A stretch of DNA of 37,899 nt, taken from Clostridium sp. GTDB lineage: Bacteria; Bacillota; Clostridia; Clostridiales; Clostridiaceae. Positions 8,951 through 16,852 of this stretch are shown here, one piece after another. Each line of letters begins with the position of its first letter. Position 1 is the stretch's first letter. A program made the position numbers and the translations under genes. The stretch covers positions 1 through 37,899 of the forward strand of contig NZ_JARHZJ010000068.1 of NCBI RefSeq assembly GCF_029258205.1, written 5' to 3'. The notes under the pieces are model-generated. The model did not search any database. It was not told the DNA's origin and saw only the letters and a list, made by a program, of their open reading frames with translations.

Positions 8951-9730
8951 ATGGGAAAAGCTTTAGGATTAATAGAATTTATAGGATATGTACCAGCCAT
9001 ATGTGCTGCAGATACAGCCTTAAAATCTGCAAGTGTTGATTTGATTGGAATAGAAAAGGTTACTGGAGGAATTGTAACTGTAAAGATTACAGGAGATGTA
9101 GATGCTGTACAAGCTGCGGTTGAATCTGCTAAAAATTATTCAAGTAGAATTGGAAGTTTAAGAAGTGCTCATGTAATTCCAAGACTTGATGATGAAGTAG
9201 AAAATCTTTTGATAAATAGTAAAATTTCAGAAGATAAAGTACAAGAAAAAATTCAAGAGTTGGAAGAAGATATTAAAGATGTTTATGAAGAAATAAGAGA
9301 TGAGAACAAAGAGGTTATTAAAGAGGAAACAGAGTCTAAAGAAGAATTCCTACAAGAAGATATTGTTGAATGTGTTAAAAATGTTAATGAGGAAATAAAA
9401 GATGAATCTGATTTAGATGAAATAAAGGTTTTTGAAATGACTGAAAATGAAGAAATCTCAAAGAAAGACTTAGAAGAGGTTACTAGAAAGTCTGAACTAA
9501 TAGAAATTATAGAAGATAAGGAAAAAGTTTCAGAGGATGAGAAGAAAGAGCATCTAAATAAAGAAGTTGATTCTATAGATAAAAAAGAAATATCTAAAAT
9601 GAGTGTTAAAGAATTAAGAAAAAAAATAAAATACTTAAATATTAACATAACTTCTAATAAACTTAAGTCTCTAAAGAAAAAAGATTTAGTAGATATATTG
9701 CTAAAATATAATGAAGAAGGTGACAGTTAA
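8951..9730 (+). CDS. EutK-like BMC shell protein with long acidic linker and SAP/Rho-N-like tail
   Basis: This 259-aa protein begins with an ordinary hexamer-type BMC domain (residues 1 to ~85, ALGLIEFIGYVPAICAADTA... SAHVIPRLD). It continues through ~125 residues made almost only of Glu, Lys, Asp, Ser, Val and Ile, likely disordered or partly coiled. It ends with a compact basic helical segment (about 217-253) with MSVKELRKKIKYLNI and LKKKDLVDILLKY, which resembles SAP/Rho-N helix-extended-helix domains that bind nucleic acid. Enterobacterial EutK likewise couples a BMC domain to a nucleic-acid-binding-like C-terminal domain, but of HTH type. The RBS before this ATG is poor, suggesting modest expression or coupling to eutL. 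The stop overlaps the eutE ATG by one base. Confidence 0.85.
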   Translation: MGKALGLIEFIGYVPAICAADTALKSASVDLIGIEKVTGGIVTVKITGDVDAVQAAVESAKNYSSRIGSLRSAHVIPRLDDEVENLLINSKISEDKVQEKIQELEEDIKDVYEEIRDENKEVIKEETESKEEFLQEDIVECVKNVNEEIKDESDLDEIKVFEMTENEEISKKDLEEVTRKSELIEIIEDKEKVSEDEKKEHLNKEVDSIDKKEISKMSVKELRKKIKYLNINITSNKLKSLKKKDLVDILLKYNEEGDS

Positions 9731-11208
9731 TGGAATTTTTAGATAAAGACTTAGTTTCCATACAGGAAACTAGGGAACTTATAAGAAAAGCTAAAGAAGC
9801 TCAAAGTAAGTTAGCTCTTATGAGTCAACAAGATATAGACAGAATCGTTAAAGCCATATCTGATGCTGCTTATGAAAATTCTGAAAAGCTTGCTAAGATG
9901 GCAAATGAGGAAACAGGATTTGGTAAATGGGAAGATAAAGTATTAAAAAATGTTTTTGCAGCAAAAACAGTTTATGAATCAATAAAGGACACAAAAACAG
10001 TTGGAATAGTAGAGGAAAATGTTGAGAAAAGATCATTTAAAATTATGGTGCCAGTAGGAGTAGTTGCAGGGCTTATACCATCAACAAATCCCACTTCAAC
10101 AGCAATCTACAAAGCTATGATTTCAATAAAAGCTAGAAATGCAATTGTTTTATCACCACATCCAAGTGCAAAGAAATGTATTATTGAAACAGCTAAGATA
10201 ATAGCTAAGGCTGCTGAGAGAGCAGGTTGTCCAGAAGGAGCTATAGGGTGCATTACAGTACCTTCAATAGAAGGTACTAATGAATTAATGAAGAATAAAG
10301 ATACTTCATTGATCCTAGCAACTGGCGGAGAAGCAATGGTTAGAGCAGCTTATTCATCAGGAACACCAGCTATAGGAGTTGGACCTGGAAATGGACCAGC
10401 TTTCATAGATAAGAGTGCAGATGTTAAGTTAGCAGTTAAGAGAATATTAGATTCTAAAACTTTTGATAATGGAACAATATGTGCTTCAGAACAATCAATA
10501 GTAGTTGAAAAAGCTATGGAAGATGAGGTTGTTAGAGAATTAAAAGAACAAGGAGCTTACTTCTTAACTGAAGAACAAGCAAATCAATTATCTAAATTTG
10601 TAATGAGAGCAAATGGAACTATGAATCCACAAATAGTTGGAAAAACTCCTCAAGATATAGCTAAATTAGCTGGCTTAGAAGGAATTCCATCTTGGGCAAG
10701 AGTTTTAATTCCAAGAGAGTGCCATGTTGGACATAAGTATCCATTCTCAAGAGAAAAGTTAACAACTATTTTAACTTTCTTTGTAGAAGAGAATGTAGAT
10801 GCTGTATTAAATAGATGTAAAGAAATATTACTAAATGAAGGAGCTGGACATACATTCTGTATGCATGCAAATGATGAGAAACTTGTTAAGAGATTTGCAT
10901 TAGAAATGCCAGTTTCAAGAATGGTAGTAAATTCACCAGGTGCTCTTGGTGGAATAGGAGCTACAATCAACTTAATGCCTGCATTAACATTAGGATGTGG
11001 GGCAGTTGGAGGAAGTTCTACATCAAATAACATAGGACCATTAGATTTAATGAATACAAGAAATGTAGCTTATGGAGTTAGAGAACTTGAAGATATTAGA
11101 GAATTAGCTGTAGGAGCTACAAAGGAAGTTGCTTCAAGTTTAGACTTAGGTGACAAAGAAGAATTAATAAACTTATTAGTTAAAAAGATTATTGAGGAAC
11201 TTAAGTAA
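9730..11208 (+). CDS. eutE: CoA-acylating acetaldehyde dehydrogenase EutE
   Basis: This 492-aa enzyme of the aldehyde dehydrogenase superfamily oxidises acetaldehyde to acetyl-CoA with NAD+. The catalytic cysteine is C251 in NGTICASEQ, and the cofactor-binding stretches PSTNPTSTAI and GPGNGPAFID are present. The first ~20 residues (LVSIQETRELIRKAKEAQSK) form a helix of the type known to direct aldehyde dehydrogenases into microcompartments. The start codon overlaps the stop of the preceding shell gene (TAATG), so translation is coupled. EutG and EutE together recycle NAD+/NADH within the lumen. Confidence 0.95.
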   Translation: MEFLDKDLVSIQETRELIRKAKEAQSKLALMSQQDIDRIVKAISDAAYENSEKLAKMANEETGFGKWEDKVLKNVFAAKTVYESIKDTKTVGIVEENVEKRSFKIMVPVGVVAGLIPSTNPTSTAIYKAMISIKARNAIVLSPHPSAKKCIIETAKIIAKAAERAGCPEGAIGCITVPSIEGTNELMKNKDTSLILATGGEAMVRAAYSSGTPAIGVGPGNGPAFIDKSADVKLAVKRILDSKTFDNGTICASEQSIVVEKAMEDEVVRELKEQGAYFLTEEQANQLSKFVMRANGTMNPQIVGKTPQDIAKLAGLEGIPSWARVLIPRECHVGHKYPFSREKLTTILTFFVEENVDAVLNRCKEILLNEGAGHTFCMHANDEKLVKRFALEMPVSRMVVNSPGALGGIGATINLMPALTLGCGAVGGSSTSNNIGPLDLMNTRNVAYGVRELEDIRELAVGATKEVASSLDLGDKEELINLLVKKIIEELK

Positions 11209-11352
11209 GTTTTAAGATAATTTGATTCTAATATAAATTAAAGACTTATTTAATATTATAGATAATTTTCATTACAAAGAAATGAAAATATATAAAATGA
11301 TTAATTAAAGGCAAATAAAAAATAAAAAAGATATTTTGAGGAGGAATTTGTT
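11209..11352 (+). other. eutE-eutM gap with a hairpin
   Basis: This 144-base AT-rich gap contains the inverted repeat TTTTCATT (11266-11273) / AATGAAAA (11281-11288) with a 7-base loop and no T-run, so it is not a terminator. It could be an mRNA processing or stabilising hairpin ahead of the abundant eutM product. The loop does not fit the ANTAR hexaloop rule. Confidence 0.45.
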
Positions 11353-11643
11353 ATGGCAAACGCAAACGCATTAGGAATGATCGAAACTAGAGGATTAGTA
11401 GGAGCAATAGAAGCTGCTGACGCAATGGTTAAGGCTGCAAATGTTCAATTAGTAGGAAAAGAGCAAGTTGGTGGAGGATTAGTAACTGTTATGGTTAGAG
11501 GAGATGTTGGAGCTGTTAAAGCTGCTACTGACGCTGGAGCTGCTGCTGCTGAAAGAGTTGGAGATTTAATATCAGTACATGTAATCCCAAGACCACACTT
11601 TGAAGTGGATGCTATATTACCAAAGGCACCAAAAGCTGAATAA
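11353..11643 (+). CDS. eutM: EutM major hexameric shell protein
   Basis: This 96-aa canonical BMC-domain protein ([48 protein letters not shown]) is the main facet tile of the shell. Its codon use is strongly biased to optimal codons and it has the RBS GAGGAGG, both consistent with very high expression. It is set off by a 144-base gap upstream and by a terminator-like hairpin downstream, which may let it be made in excess over eutT and the genes that follow. Confidence 0.97.
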   Translation: MANANALGMIETRGLVGAIEAADAMVKAANVQLVGKEQVGGGLVTVMVRGDVGAVKAATDAGAAAAERVGDLISVHVIPRPHFEVDAILPKAPKAE

Positions 11644-11658
11644 TAAAAAGTTGTAATT

Positions 11659-11694
11659 AGGGGTTGCATAAAGAGTTTTTTATGCACTCCTTTT
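11659..11694 (+). terminator. Terminator-like hairpin between eutM and eutT
   Basis: The arms 11659-11672 and 11679-11692 form a 14-bp stem, with perfect TGCATAAA/TTTATGCA inner pairing, then one mismatch and further G-C and G-U pairs. The loop is 6 bases and the run TTTT (11691-11694) follows. It probably attenuates transcription partially, since eutT and six more eut genes lie downstream. I see no ANTAR hexaloop next to it. Confidence 0.5.
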
Positions 11695-11720
11695 ATACAT
11701 CTAATAGGGGATGTGATAAA

Positions 11721-12497
11721 ATGGCTGTTTTGACAGAAGGTGAGGTAAGAAAAAGATTAAGTAGAGAAGACCTAAAGTCTTTAAAAGAATTTAAGGTTGT
11801 AAAGGGAGAAATAATAACTCCATCTGCAAAGTCTTATTTAGCTGAACATAATATAAATTTAGTTTATGTTAATTCTGAAGAAGAAAAATTAAATAAAGAA
11901 ACAGAATCTAAAGAGATAATAAGAGAAGTTGTTAGAGAAAAAGAATACAAGTACGAAACTGTTTTTGGAGCTAAGTTAGATGAAAAACCAGAACATATGA
12001 CACAGCTAACAGGAAATCTTCTTGTATTTAAAGATCATAAGAGAATAATATTTAGAGGTAAGATAGATTCTCTTGAAGCAAGAATTGTTGAAACTCAAAT
12101 TCTTTGTCACAAACAAGGAATGAATAAACTTGTAGAAGACCTTCAAGAAATACTAAATCTTATAGGAAGAATATTGAGATGTGAGGTTTTAAGTGAGCCT
12201 CTAGAAGATTTTTCTCTTCAAGGAATGACAGAAAAGGATCTTAGAGAAAAATCACATAATCCTAAAAAATACTTTGGTATAGGACATGAGATGCCAACTT
12301 ATGAAATGGGTGAAATAGTGACTGCACTAAATATTTTAAGAACTTTGACTAGAGAAACAGAGCTTTCAGCTTATGAAGCTTTTAAAGGTAAATATGGACA
12401 AGTTGAGAGAGAAGATTTAATTAGGGCTTTAAATAGACTATCCTCAGTATTTTGGATTATGATATTTAAAGTTAGAACAGGAAAGTACGAGAAATAG
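11721..12497 (+). CDS. eutT: EutT-type corrinoid adenosyltransferase
   Basis: This 258-aa protein should transfer adenosyl from ATP to cobalamin to make the cofactor for EutBC. I chose the ATG at 11721, which follows AGGGGATG at RBS distance. A longer reading from 11664 would run back through the intergenic hairpin. The N-terminal ~50 residues (LTEGEVRKRL ... EIITPSAKSYLAEHNI) form a small module. The catalytic helical region starts near residue 90 (PEHMTQLTGNLLVFKDHKRI). The HX11CCXXC metal motif of Salmonella EutT is absent, as I recall for Listeria EutT. The pdu-type phosphotransacylase follows after 9 bases. Confidence 0.88.
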   Translation: MAVLTEGEVRKRLSREDLKSLKEFKVVKGEIITPSAKSYLAEHNINLVYVNSEEEKLNKETESKEIIREVVREKEYKYETVFGAKLDEKPEHMTQLTGNLLVFKDHKRIIFRGKIDSLEARIVETQILCHKQGMNKLVEDLQEILNLIGRILRCEVLSEPLEDFSLQGMTEKDLREKSHNPKKYFGIGHEMPTYEMGEIVTALNILRTLTRETELSAYEAFKGKYGQVEREDLIRALNRLSSVFWIMIFKVRTGKYEK

Positions 12498-12506
12498 GAG
12501 GAAGCT

Positions 12507-13142
12507 ATGGACAATCTATTACATGACATTATAGAGGAAGTAGTCAGAAGAGTTAAGGATAAAGCTTTTATAGAAGTTGAAGCTTCAGGTAGACATGTTC
12601 ATTTAACTAAAGAACATATAGACATATTATTTGGAGAAGGCTATGAACTTACTAGAATAAAAGACTTATCTCAACCAGGTCAGTATGCTTGTAAAGAGAG
12701 AGTTACTATATCAGGACCTAAAGGAAGTATAGATAACGTTGTGGTTTTAGGACCACCTAGGAAAGAAACTCAAGTGGAAATTTCATTTACAGATTCTTTA
12801 GTATTAGGGTCTATACCTCCAGTTAAATTAAGTGGAGATTTAGATAATACTCCTGAAATAACAATTTCAACAGAGAGAGCTTCTATAGCTTTAAATAGAG
12901 GGTTAATGGTTGCTAAAAGACACATACACATGACACCAGAGGATGCAAAAAAATTTGGAGTTAGCAATAATGAAAGTGTAAAAGTTAAGGTTTTAGGAAA
13001 AAGACCTTTAATATTTGATGATGTAATTGTAAGAGTTAGTAACGATTACAGAACATTTATGCATATTGATTACGATGAAGCAAATGCCTGCGGATTTTCA
13101 AAGGGAACTTTTGCCTTAATAGTTGGAAAAGATGGAAAATAA
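12507..13142 (+). CDS. pduL: PduL-type phosphotransacylase (EutD function)
   Basis: This 211-aa enzyme of the PduL family should convert acetyl-CoA and phosphate to acetyl phosphate and free CoA inside the compartment. The two similar barrel halves carry the metal-binding histidine motifs ASGRHVHLTKEHID (about residues 26-39) and VAKRHIHMTPEDAKKF (about 135-150). The N-terminal LLHDIIEEVVRRVKDK is an amphipathic helix like known PduL encapsulation peptides. It uses the RBS AGGAGG. The protein is unrelated to the Pta-type EutD of enterobacteria; function is assigned by family. Confidence 0.92.
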   Translation: MDNLLHDIIEEVVRRVKDKAFIEVEASGRHVHLTKEHIDILFGEGYELTRIKDLSQPGQYACKERVTISGPKGSIDNVVVLGPPRKETQVEISFTDSLVLGSIPPVKLSGDLDNTPEITISTERASIALNRGLMVAKRHIHMTPEDAKKFGVSNNESVKVKVLGKRPLIFDDVIVRVSNDYRTFMHIDYDEANACGFSKGTFALIVGKDGK

Positions 13143-13373
13143 TAATTTAATATATTGAACTTATAAATTAAGATAAAAATTAATTAGAATTTTATAAAGG
13201 TTTGTACTAGCTTAATTATATAAGAGTGCTTAAAGATTTCTATTGGTTTAGTAAGATAAGCTTTTATAAAGTATTATATTACTAAATTACATAAATTTTT
13301 ATAAGGATTTAAATAAGATTTTTAGTTAATGCAAATGAGCGTAAGCCTCTAGATGAAAGGGGGTAAGAATAAT
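13143..13373 (+). other. Intergenic before the unknown eut gene
   Basis: This 231-base AT-rich gap contains a perfect 8-bp inverted repeat TTTAGTAA (13247-13254) / TTACTAAA (13279-13286). I find no T-run terminator and no paired hexaloops. A promoter is possible but I see no good -35/-10 pair. Confidence 0.4.
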
Positions 13374-14111
13374 ATGGAATATGAAAAGTTAGTTGAATTT
13401 TTAGTAGATGAAATATACAAGAGAATTCAAGAGGAAAATAGTAAAAGTAAATCTTTAGAAAAGAGAAAATCCATTGTTATAATTGGGGAGAGCAATGTTA
13501 GTTTCTATAGAGAAGCTTTAAAAGAATTTGATATCAATCCATTAACATCAGAATGTAAAGATTGTGACATATTACTTATATCAAAGCTTTGCATTAAGGG
13601 ACTTAGTAACATAGCTCAAGGAACATGGACAACAAAGTCTGAAAATTTTGTTTTAGAAATGCTTTTAAAAGGTAAGAAAGTTTATATTCTTGAGAATGGT
13701 ATTGAGTATAGAAAGTACAAAAATACAGCTCCAAAAGTTTTATACAATAAATATATTAAGTTTGAGGAAGAGCTTCTAGCTTATGGGATAGAAGTTATAG
13801 ATGATTTAAATAAGATCTCAATAGAAAGCAAGGATGAAAAAGCTTCTTTTGATGGTATTAAAGAAGAAATAAGTAAAAATATTTGTTTATGTAATGAAAA
13901 TAAGGTTGAATGCAAAAAGGATTTAGATACAAATATTATTTCAGATGAGTTCACAATAAATCTTTCAAATAAAAAATTAGTATCAGAAAGTGATTTGAGA
14001 AAGCCTCATATAAAAGGAGTAAGGACATTAATAGTTGATAAAAAGGCTATAATTACTCCGCTAGCAAAGGATTATATTCGCATAAATAATTTGAATGTTG
14101 TGCTTTCTTAG
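13374..14111 (+). CDS. Eut-operon protein of unknown function with EutT-like C-terminal module
   Basis: This 245-aa protein resembles the family annotated only as an ethanolamine utilisation protein in Firmicutes (I recall TIGR02536). I chose the ATG at 13374 because a GGGGG Shine-Dalgarno lies 8-9 bases upstream. The N-terminus (YEKLVEFLVDEIYKRIQEE) is an amphipathic helix suggestive of shell targeting. A Rossmann/flavoprotein-like segment (SIVIIGESNVSFYREAL onward, about 34-150) follows, then a variable Cys/Lys-rich linker. The last ~40 residues (LVSESDLRK ... AIITPLAKDYIRINNLNVV) match the N-terminal module of EutT in this operon. No catalytic motif is evident. Its place among shell and enzyme genes supports a compartment-associated role. 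Confidence 0.75.
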   Translation: MEYEKLVEFLVDEIYKRIQEENSKSKSLEKRKSIVIIGESNVSFYREALKEFDINPLTSECKDCDILLISKLCIKGLSNIAQGTWTTKSENFVLEMLLKGKKVYILENGIEYRKYKNTAPKVLYNKYIKFEEELLAYGIEVIDDLNKISIESKDEKASFDGIKEEISKNICLCNENKVECKKDLDTNIISDEFTINLSNKKLVSESDLRKPHIKGVRTLIVDKKAIITPLAKDYIRINNLNVVLS

Positions 14112-14362
14112 AGTAACTTAACTCTTTAAAATATGGATGATTTTTGCTTATGAAAATTATTAAATTTAAGAGTCATCCATATTTAAAATAAATAAGCTTA
14201 TTACTTATAAAGATAAGTTTACTTGTAAATTTTCTTTGGATTTTTGTTTTATTAAAGGAACTCATTACTTAGTATATGTTAATAGAAGTAGGGTTAACTT
14301 AGTAAATCAAAGATTTGAAGTATTTAGGAAAGTGGCAATAAGAGGATTGGGAGTGGATTATT
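14112..14362 (+). other. Intergenic before eutN with a long-loop inverted repeat
   Basis: The perfect 12-bp repeat AAATATGGATGA / TCATCCATATTT (arms near 14138-14149 and 14173-14184) has a loop of about 23 bases and is not followed by a T-run, so it is more likely an mRNA-stabilising or processing structure than a terminator. A smaller CTTAT/ATAAG hairpin lies near 14205. No paired ANTAR hexaloops were found. Confidence 0.45.
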
Positions 14363-14635
14363 ATGGAAATAGGAAGAGTAGTAGGAAATGTGTGGGCAAC
14401 TAGAAAAGACGAAAAACTAAATGGACAAAAGTTTTTAATAGTTAAGCTTCTTATAAGTAAAGATAAAGAAAAAGAAGGTTTATTTGTGGCTGCTGATAAT
14501 GCTGGTGCTGGAATTGGAGATACCGTTCTTATAACTCATGGTGGTGCTGCAAGACAATCTATTGGAAACAAAGAAGTTCCTATAGATGCTGCCATAGTAG
14601 GTATTATAGATTCTATAGATATTGAAGAGGACTAA
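14363..14635 (+). CDS. eutN: EutN vertex (BMV) shell protein
   Basis: This 90-aa EutN/CcmL-family protein (MEIGRVVGNVWATRK, GLFVAADNAGAGIGDTVLIT, GGAAR, IDAAIVGIID) is expected to form pentamers capping the vertices of the shell. The length is standard. It is preceded by GGGAGTGGA. The tandem shell gene starts one base after its stop, so the two are translationally coupled. Confidence 0.96.
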   Translation: MEIGRVVGNVWATRKDEKLNGQKFLIVKLLISKDKEKEGLFVAADNAGAGIGDTVLITHGGAARQSIGNKEVPIDAAIVGIIDSIDIEED

Positions 14636-14636
14636 T

Positions 14637-15191
14637 ATGAAAAAAAGTATAGGAGCTTTAGAATTTAGAAGTATTAGCAAAGGCATTGAAGTTTCAAATG
14701 AGGTTATTAAAAAAGCTTTTGTAGAAGTTTCTTATCTTAAAAGTGTTTGTCCAGGAAAATTCTTTTTAATTATTAATGGAGATGCTGGAGAGGTTAAGGA
14801 AGCTATAGACTTTGGAAAAAGACTTGGAGAGAAATATTTAGTTGGAAGCTTTATTATAAATTCTATTCACAATGACATAATAAATGCTCTTAAGGGAAAA
14901 TATTCTCAAAAAAACATAGAGGATAAAGCAATTGGAATAATGGAAACAGGAAAGATTTCTTCTGGTATATTAGCTCTGGATAAAACATTAAAAAGTAGTG
15001 ATGTTAATTTAGTTAAGCTTCAATTAGCTTTTGGAATTGGGGGAAAACTTGTATATATAGTTTCAGGAGATTTAAGTAGTGTAGAAAATGGAATAAGAGA
15101 AGGACAATCTATTTTACATGAAAGGGACATTATAAATGTTTCTATAATTCCTTTTGTACATAGTGAGATAGCAAAAAATTTAATTAAATAA
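14637..15191 (+). CDS. PduT-like tandem BMC shell protein, candidate [4Fe-4S] carrier
   Basis: This 184-aa protein has two BMC domains in tandem (about 4-88 and 98-180; repeats SIGALEFRSISKGIEVSN and AIGIMETGKISSGILALD), the architecture of trimeric PduT-type shell proteins. Cys38 in SVCPGKF falls at the same residue number and in the same CPGK context as the cysteine that binds a [4Fe-4S] cluster at the PduT pore. It may therefore conduct electrons through the shell. I chose the ATG at 14637, one base after eutN, with GAAGAGGA as RBS inside the eutN end; a TTG at 14622 is less likely. Classical enterobacterial eut operons have no PduT. Confidence 0.85.
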   Translation: MKKSIGALEFRSISKGIEVSNEVIKKAFVEVSYLKSVCPGKFFLIINGDAGEVKEAIDFGKRLGEKYLVGSFIINSIHNDIINALKGKYSQKNIEDKAIGIMETGKISSGILALDKTLKSSDVNLVKLQLAFGIGGKLVYIVSGDLSSVENGIREGQSILHERDIINVSIIPFVHSEIAKNLIK

Positions 15192-15241
15192 ATTTATGAA
15201 AAGTAATTAAGTAAATATTTTGAGAATAAGGGGGAAGAGAA

Positions 15242-16342
15242 ATGAGTATTATAAACCAAGTTATAATTTATATAATGGTTGTATGTATGGCTTTAGGAGC
15301 TATAGACAAATGCTTAGGAAACAAATTTGGAATAGGCGAAAAGTTTGAAGAAGGTATTATGGCAATGGGTTCTTTAGCTTTAGCTATGGTTGGAGTTATA
15401 TGTTTAGCACCAGTACTTGCTAATGTTTTAGGGCCAATAGTAACACCAGTATTTAATGCTTTAGGAGCAGACCCAGCAATGTTTGCAGGTTCAATACTTG
15501 CAAATGATATGGGAGGAGCACCACTTGCAGCAAGTTTAGCACAAGACCCACAAGCAGGTATGTTTAGTGGTTTAATTATAGGCGCTATGATGGGAGCTAC
15601 TATAGTATTTACAATACCTGTATCATTAGGAATTATAGAAAAGAAAGATCATAAATTCTTAGCAACAGGAATTTTAGCAGGAATAATAACTATACCAGTA
15701 GGAGCTTTTGTTGGAGGATTAGTTGCAGGATTCCCAGCAATTATGATTCTTAAAAATTTAGTTCCAATAATTATATTTGCAATTTTAATAGCTATAGGTT
15801 TAATGAAAGCCGAAAATGCTATGATTAAAGGATTTACTTACTTTGGTAAAGGTGTTGTTATAGTTATAACTTTAGCTTTGGCAGCTGCTATTATAGAGGC
15901 TTTAACAGGAATAATAATAATACCAGGAATGAATCCTATTGGTGAAGGTATAGAAATAGTTGGAGATATTGCAATAGTTTTAGCTGGTGCATTTCCACTA
16001 GTTTATATAATCACTAAGGTATTTAAGAAACCTTTGATGGGACTTGGAAAAGTATTGGGAATGAATGAAATAGCTGCAGCAGGTATGGTTGCAAGTTTAG
16101 CAAATAATATCCCAATGTTTGGAATGTTAAAAGACATGGATGATAGAGGGAAAATAATAAACGTTGCATTTGCAGTATCAGCTTCATTTGTATTTGGTGA
16201 TCATTTAGGATTTACAGCTGGATTTAATTCAGATATGATATTCCCTATGATAATTGCTAAATTAGTAGGAGGTATTACAGCAGTTCTTCTTGCAATGTTC
16301 ATAGCAAATAAAACTTTAGGAAAAATAGAGGAGGCTAAATAA
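15242..16342 (+). CDS. eutH: EutH ethanolamine permease
   Basis: This 366-aa polytopic inner-membrane protein has about 10-11 hydrophobic segments rich in Gly/Ala/Ile. It belongs to the EutH family that facilitates ethanolamine entry. Conserved stretches include GSILANDMGGAPLAASLA and, near the C-terminus, FGDHLGFTAGFN. It uses the RBS AAGGGGGAAGAG. Its strong hydrophobicity and position near the end of the operon match other Firmicute eut loci. eutQ starts 2 bases after its stop. Confidence 0.95.
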   Translation: MSIINQVIIYIMVVCMALGAIDKCLGNKFGIGEKFEEGIMAMGSLALAMVGVICLAPVLANVLGPIVTPVFNALGADPAMFAGSILANDMGGAPLAASLAQDPQAGMFSGLIIGAMMGATIVFTIPVSLGIIEKKDHKFLATGILAGIITIPVGAFVGGLVAGFPAIMILKNLVPIIIFAILIAIGLMKAENAMIKGFTYFGKGVVIVITLALAAAIIEALTGIIIIPGMNPIGEGIEIVGDIAIVLAGAFPLVYIITKVFKKPLMGLGKVLGMNEIAAAGMVASLANNIPMFGMLKDMDDRGKIINVAFAVSASFVFGDHLGFTAGFNSDMIFPMIIAKLVGGITAVLLAMFIANKTLGKIEEAK

Positions 16343-16344
16343 TT

Positions 16345-16821
16345 ATGGAAAACATAAGTAAGGAATTATTAGAAAAACTAGTAAGACAAATAATTGAAGA
16401 AAAGCTTGCTGGAGCATGTAATAACGATTCAGTTGACTTTATAAGAAATAAAGATGAAAGTGGAATAATGTCAATTAAGCTTCCAACAGTTAAGGTTGAT
16501 GAATCTAATAGATTAGATACTGGAAATCCAAGAGATGTAGTTTATACTAAAGATTTATTTACATTAGAAGAGAGCCCAAGACTAGGTGCTGGAATAATGG
16601 AAATGAAAGAAACTACTTTTGACTGGACTTTAAACTATGATGAAATTGATTATGTTATAGAAGGTCATTTAGACATAATAATAGATGGAAGAAAGATTTC
16701 AGCAGATGCTGGGGAAATTATTTTAATACCTAAAGGATCAAAGATTCAATTCTCAGTTCCAGATTATGCTAGATTCATTTATGTAACTTATCCAGCAGAT
16801 TGGGCAAGTCAAGCAGAATAA
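16345..16821 (+). CDS. eutQ: EutQ cupin-fold protein
   Basis: This 158-aa protein has a C-terminal cupin domain (about 70-155) with the family signature FDWTLNYDEIDYVIEGHLDI and ILIPKGSKIQFSVP. Salmonella EutQ has been reported to have acetate kinase activity. This N-terminus is short: an amphipathic helix (ISKELLEKLVRQIIEEKL) replaces the ITP-containing module found in Salmonella EutQ, suggesting a microcompartment-targeting peptide. It is the last gene of the operon and is followed by a strong terminator. RBS GAGGAGG overlaps the end of eutH. Confidence 0.93.
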   Translation: MENISKELLEKLVRQIIEEKLAGACNNDSVDFIRNKDESGIMSIKLPTVKVDESNRLDTGNPRDVVYTKDLFTLEESPRLGAGIMEMKETTFDWTLNYDEIDYVIEGHLDIIIDGRKISADAGEIILIPKGSKIQFSVPDYARFIYVTYPADWASQAE

Positions 16822-16852
16822 TTACTATAAATAAGATTGAAGTATAAAAAAA

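Noticed and set aside
9283-9648. 121-aa Ser/Phe-rich frame on the minus strand
   Set aside because: It is the antisense shadow of the Glu/Lys-rich linker of the EutK-like shell gene; no RBS.
11266-11288. Third ANTAR site before eutM
   Set aside because: The hairpin loop has 7 bases with the wrong pattern, there is no second hairpin and no terminator follows.
11664-11720. N-terminal extension of EutT from an ATG at 11664
   Set aside because: It would be translated through the eutM-eutT hairpin; AGGGGATG before 11721 and the family start favour the shorter form.
14200-14320. ANTAR-like hairpins before eutN (CTTAT/ATAAG, AAATC/GATTT)
   Set aside because: Loops of 3-4 bases, no A1/G4 hexaloop pair and no terminator.
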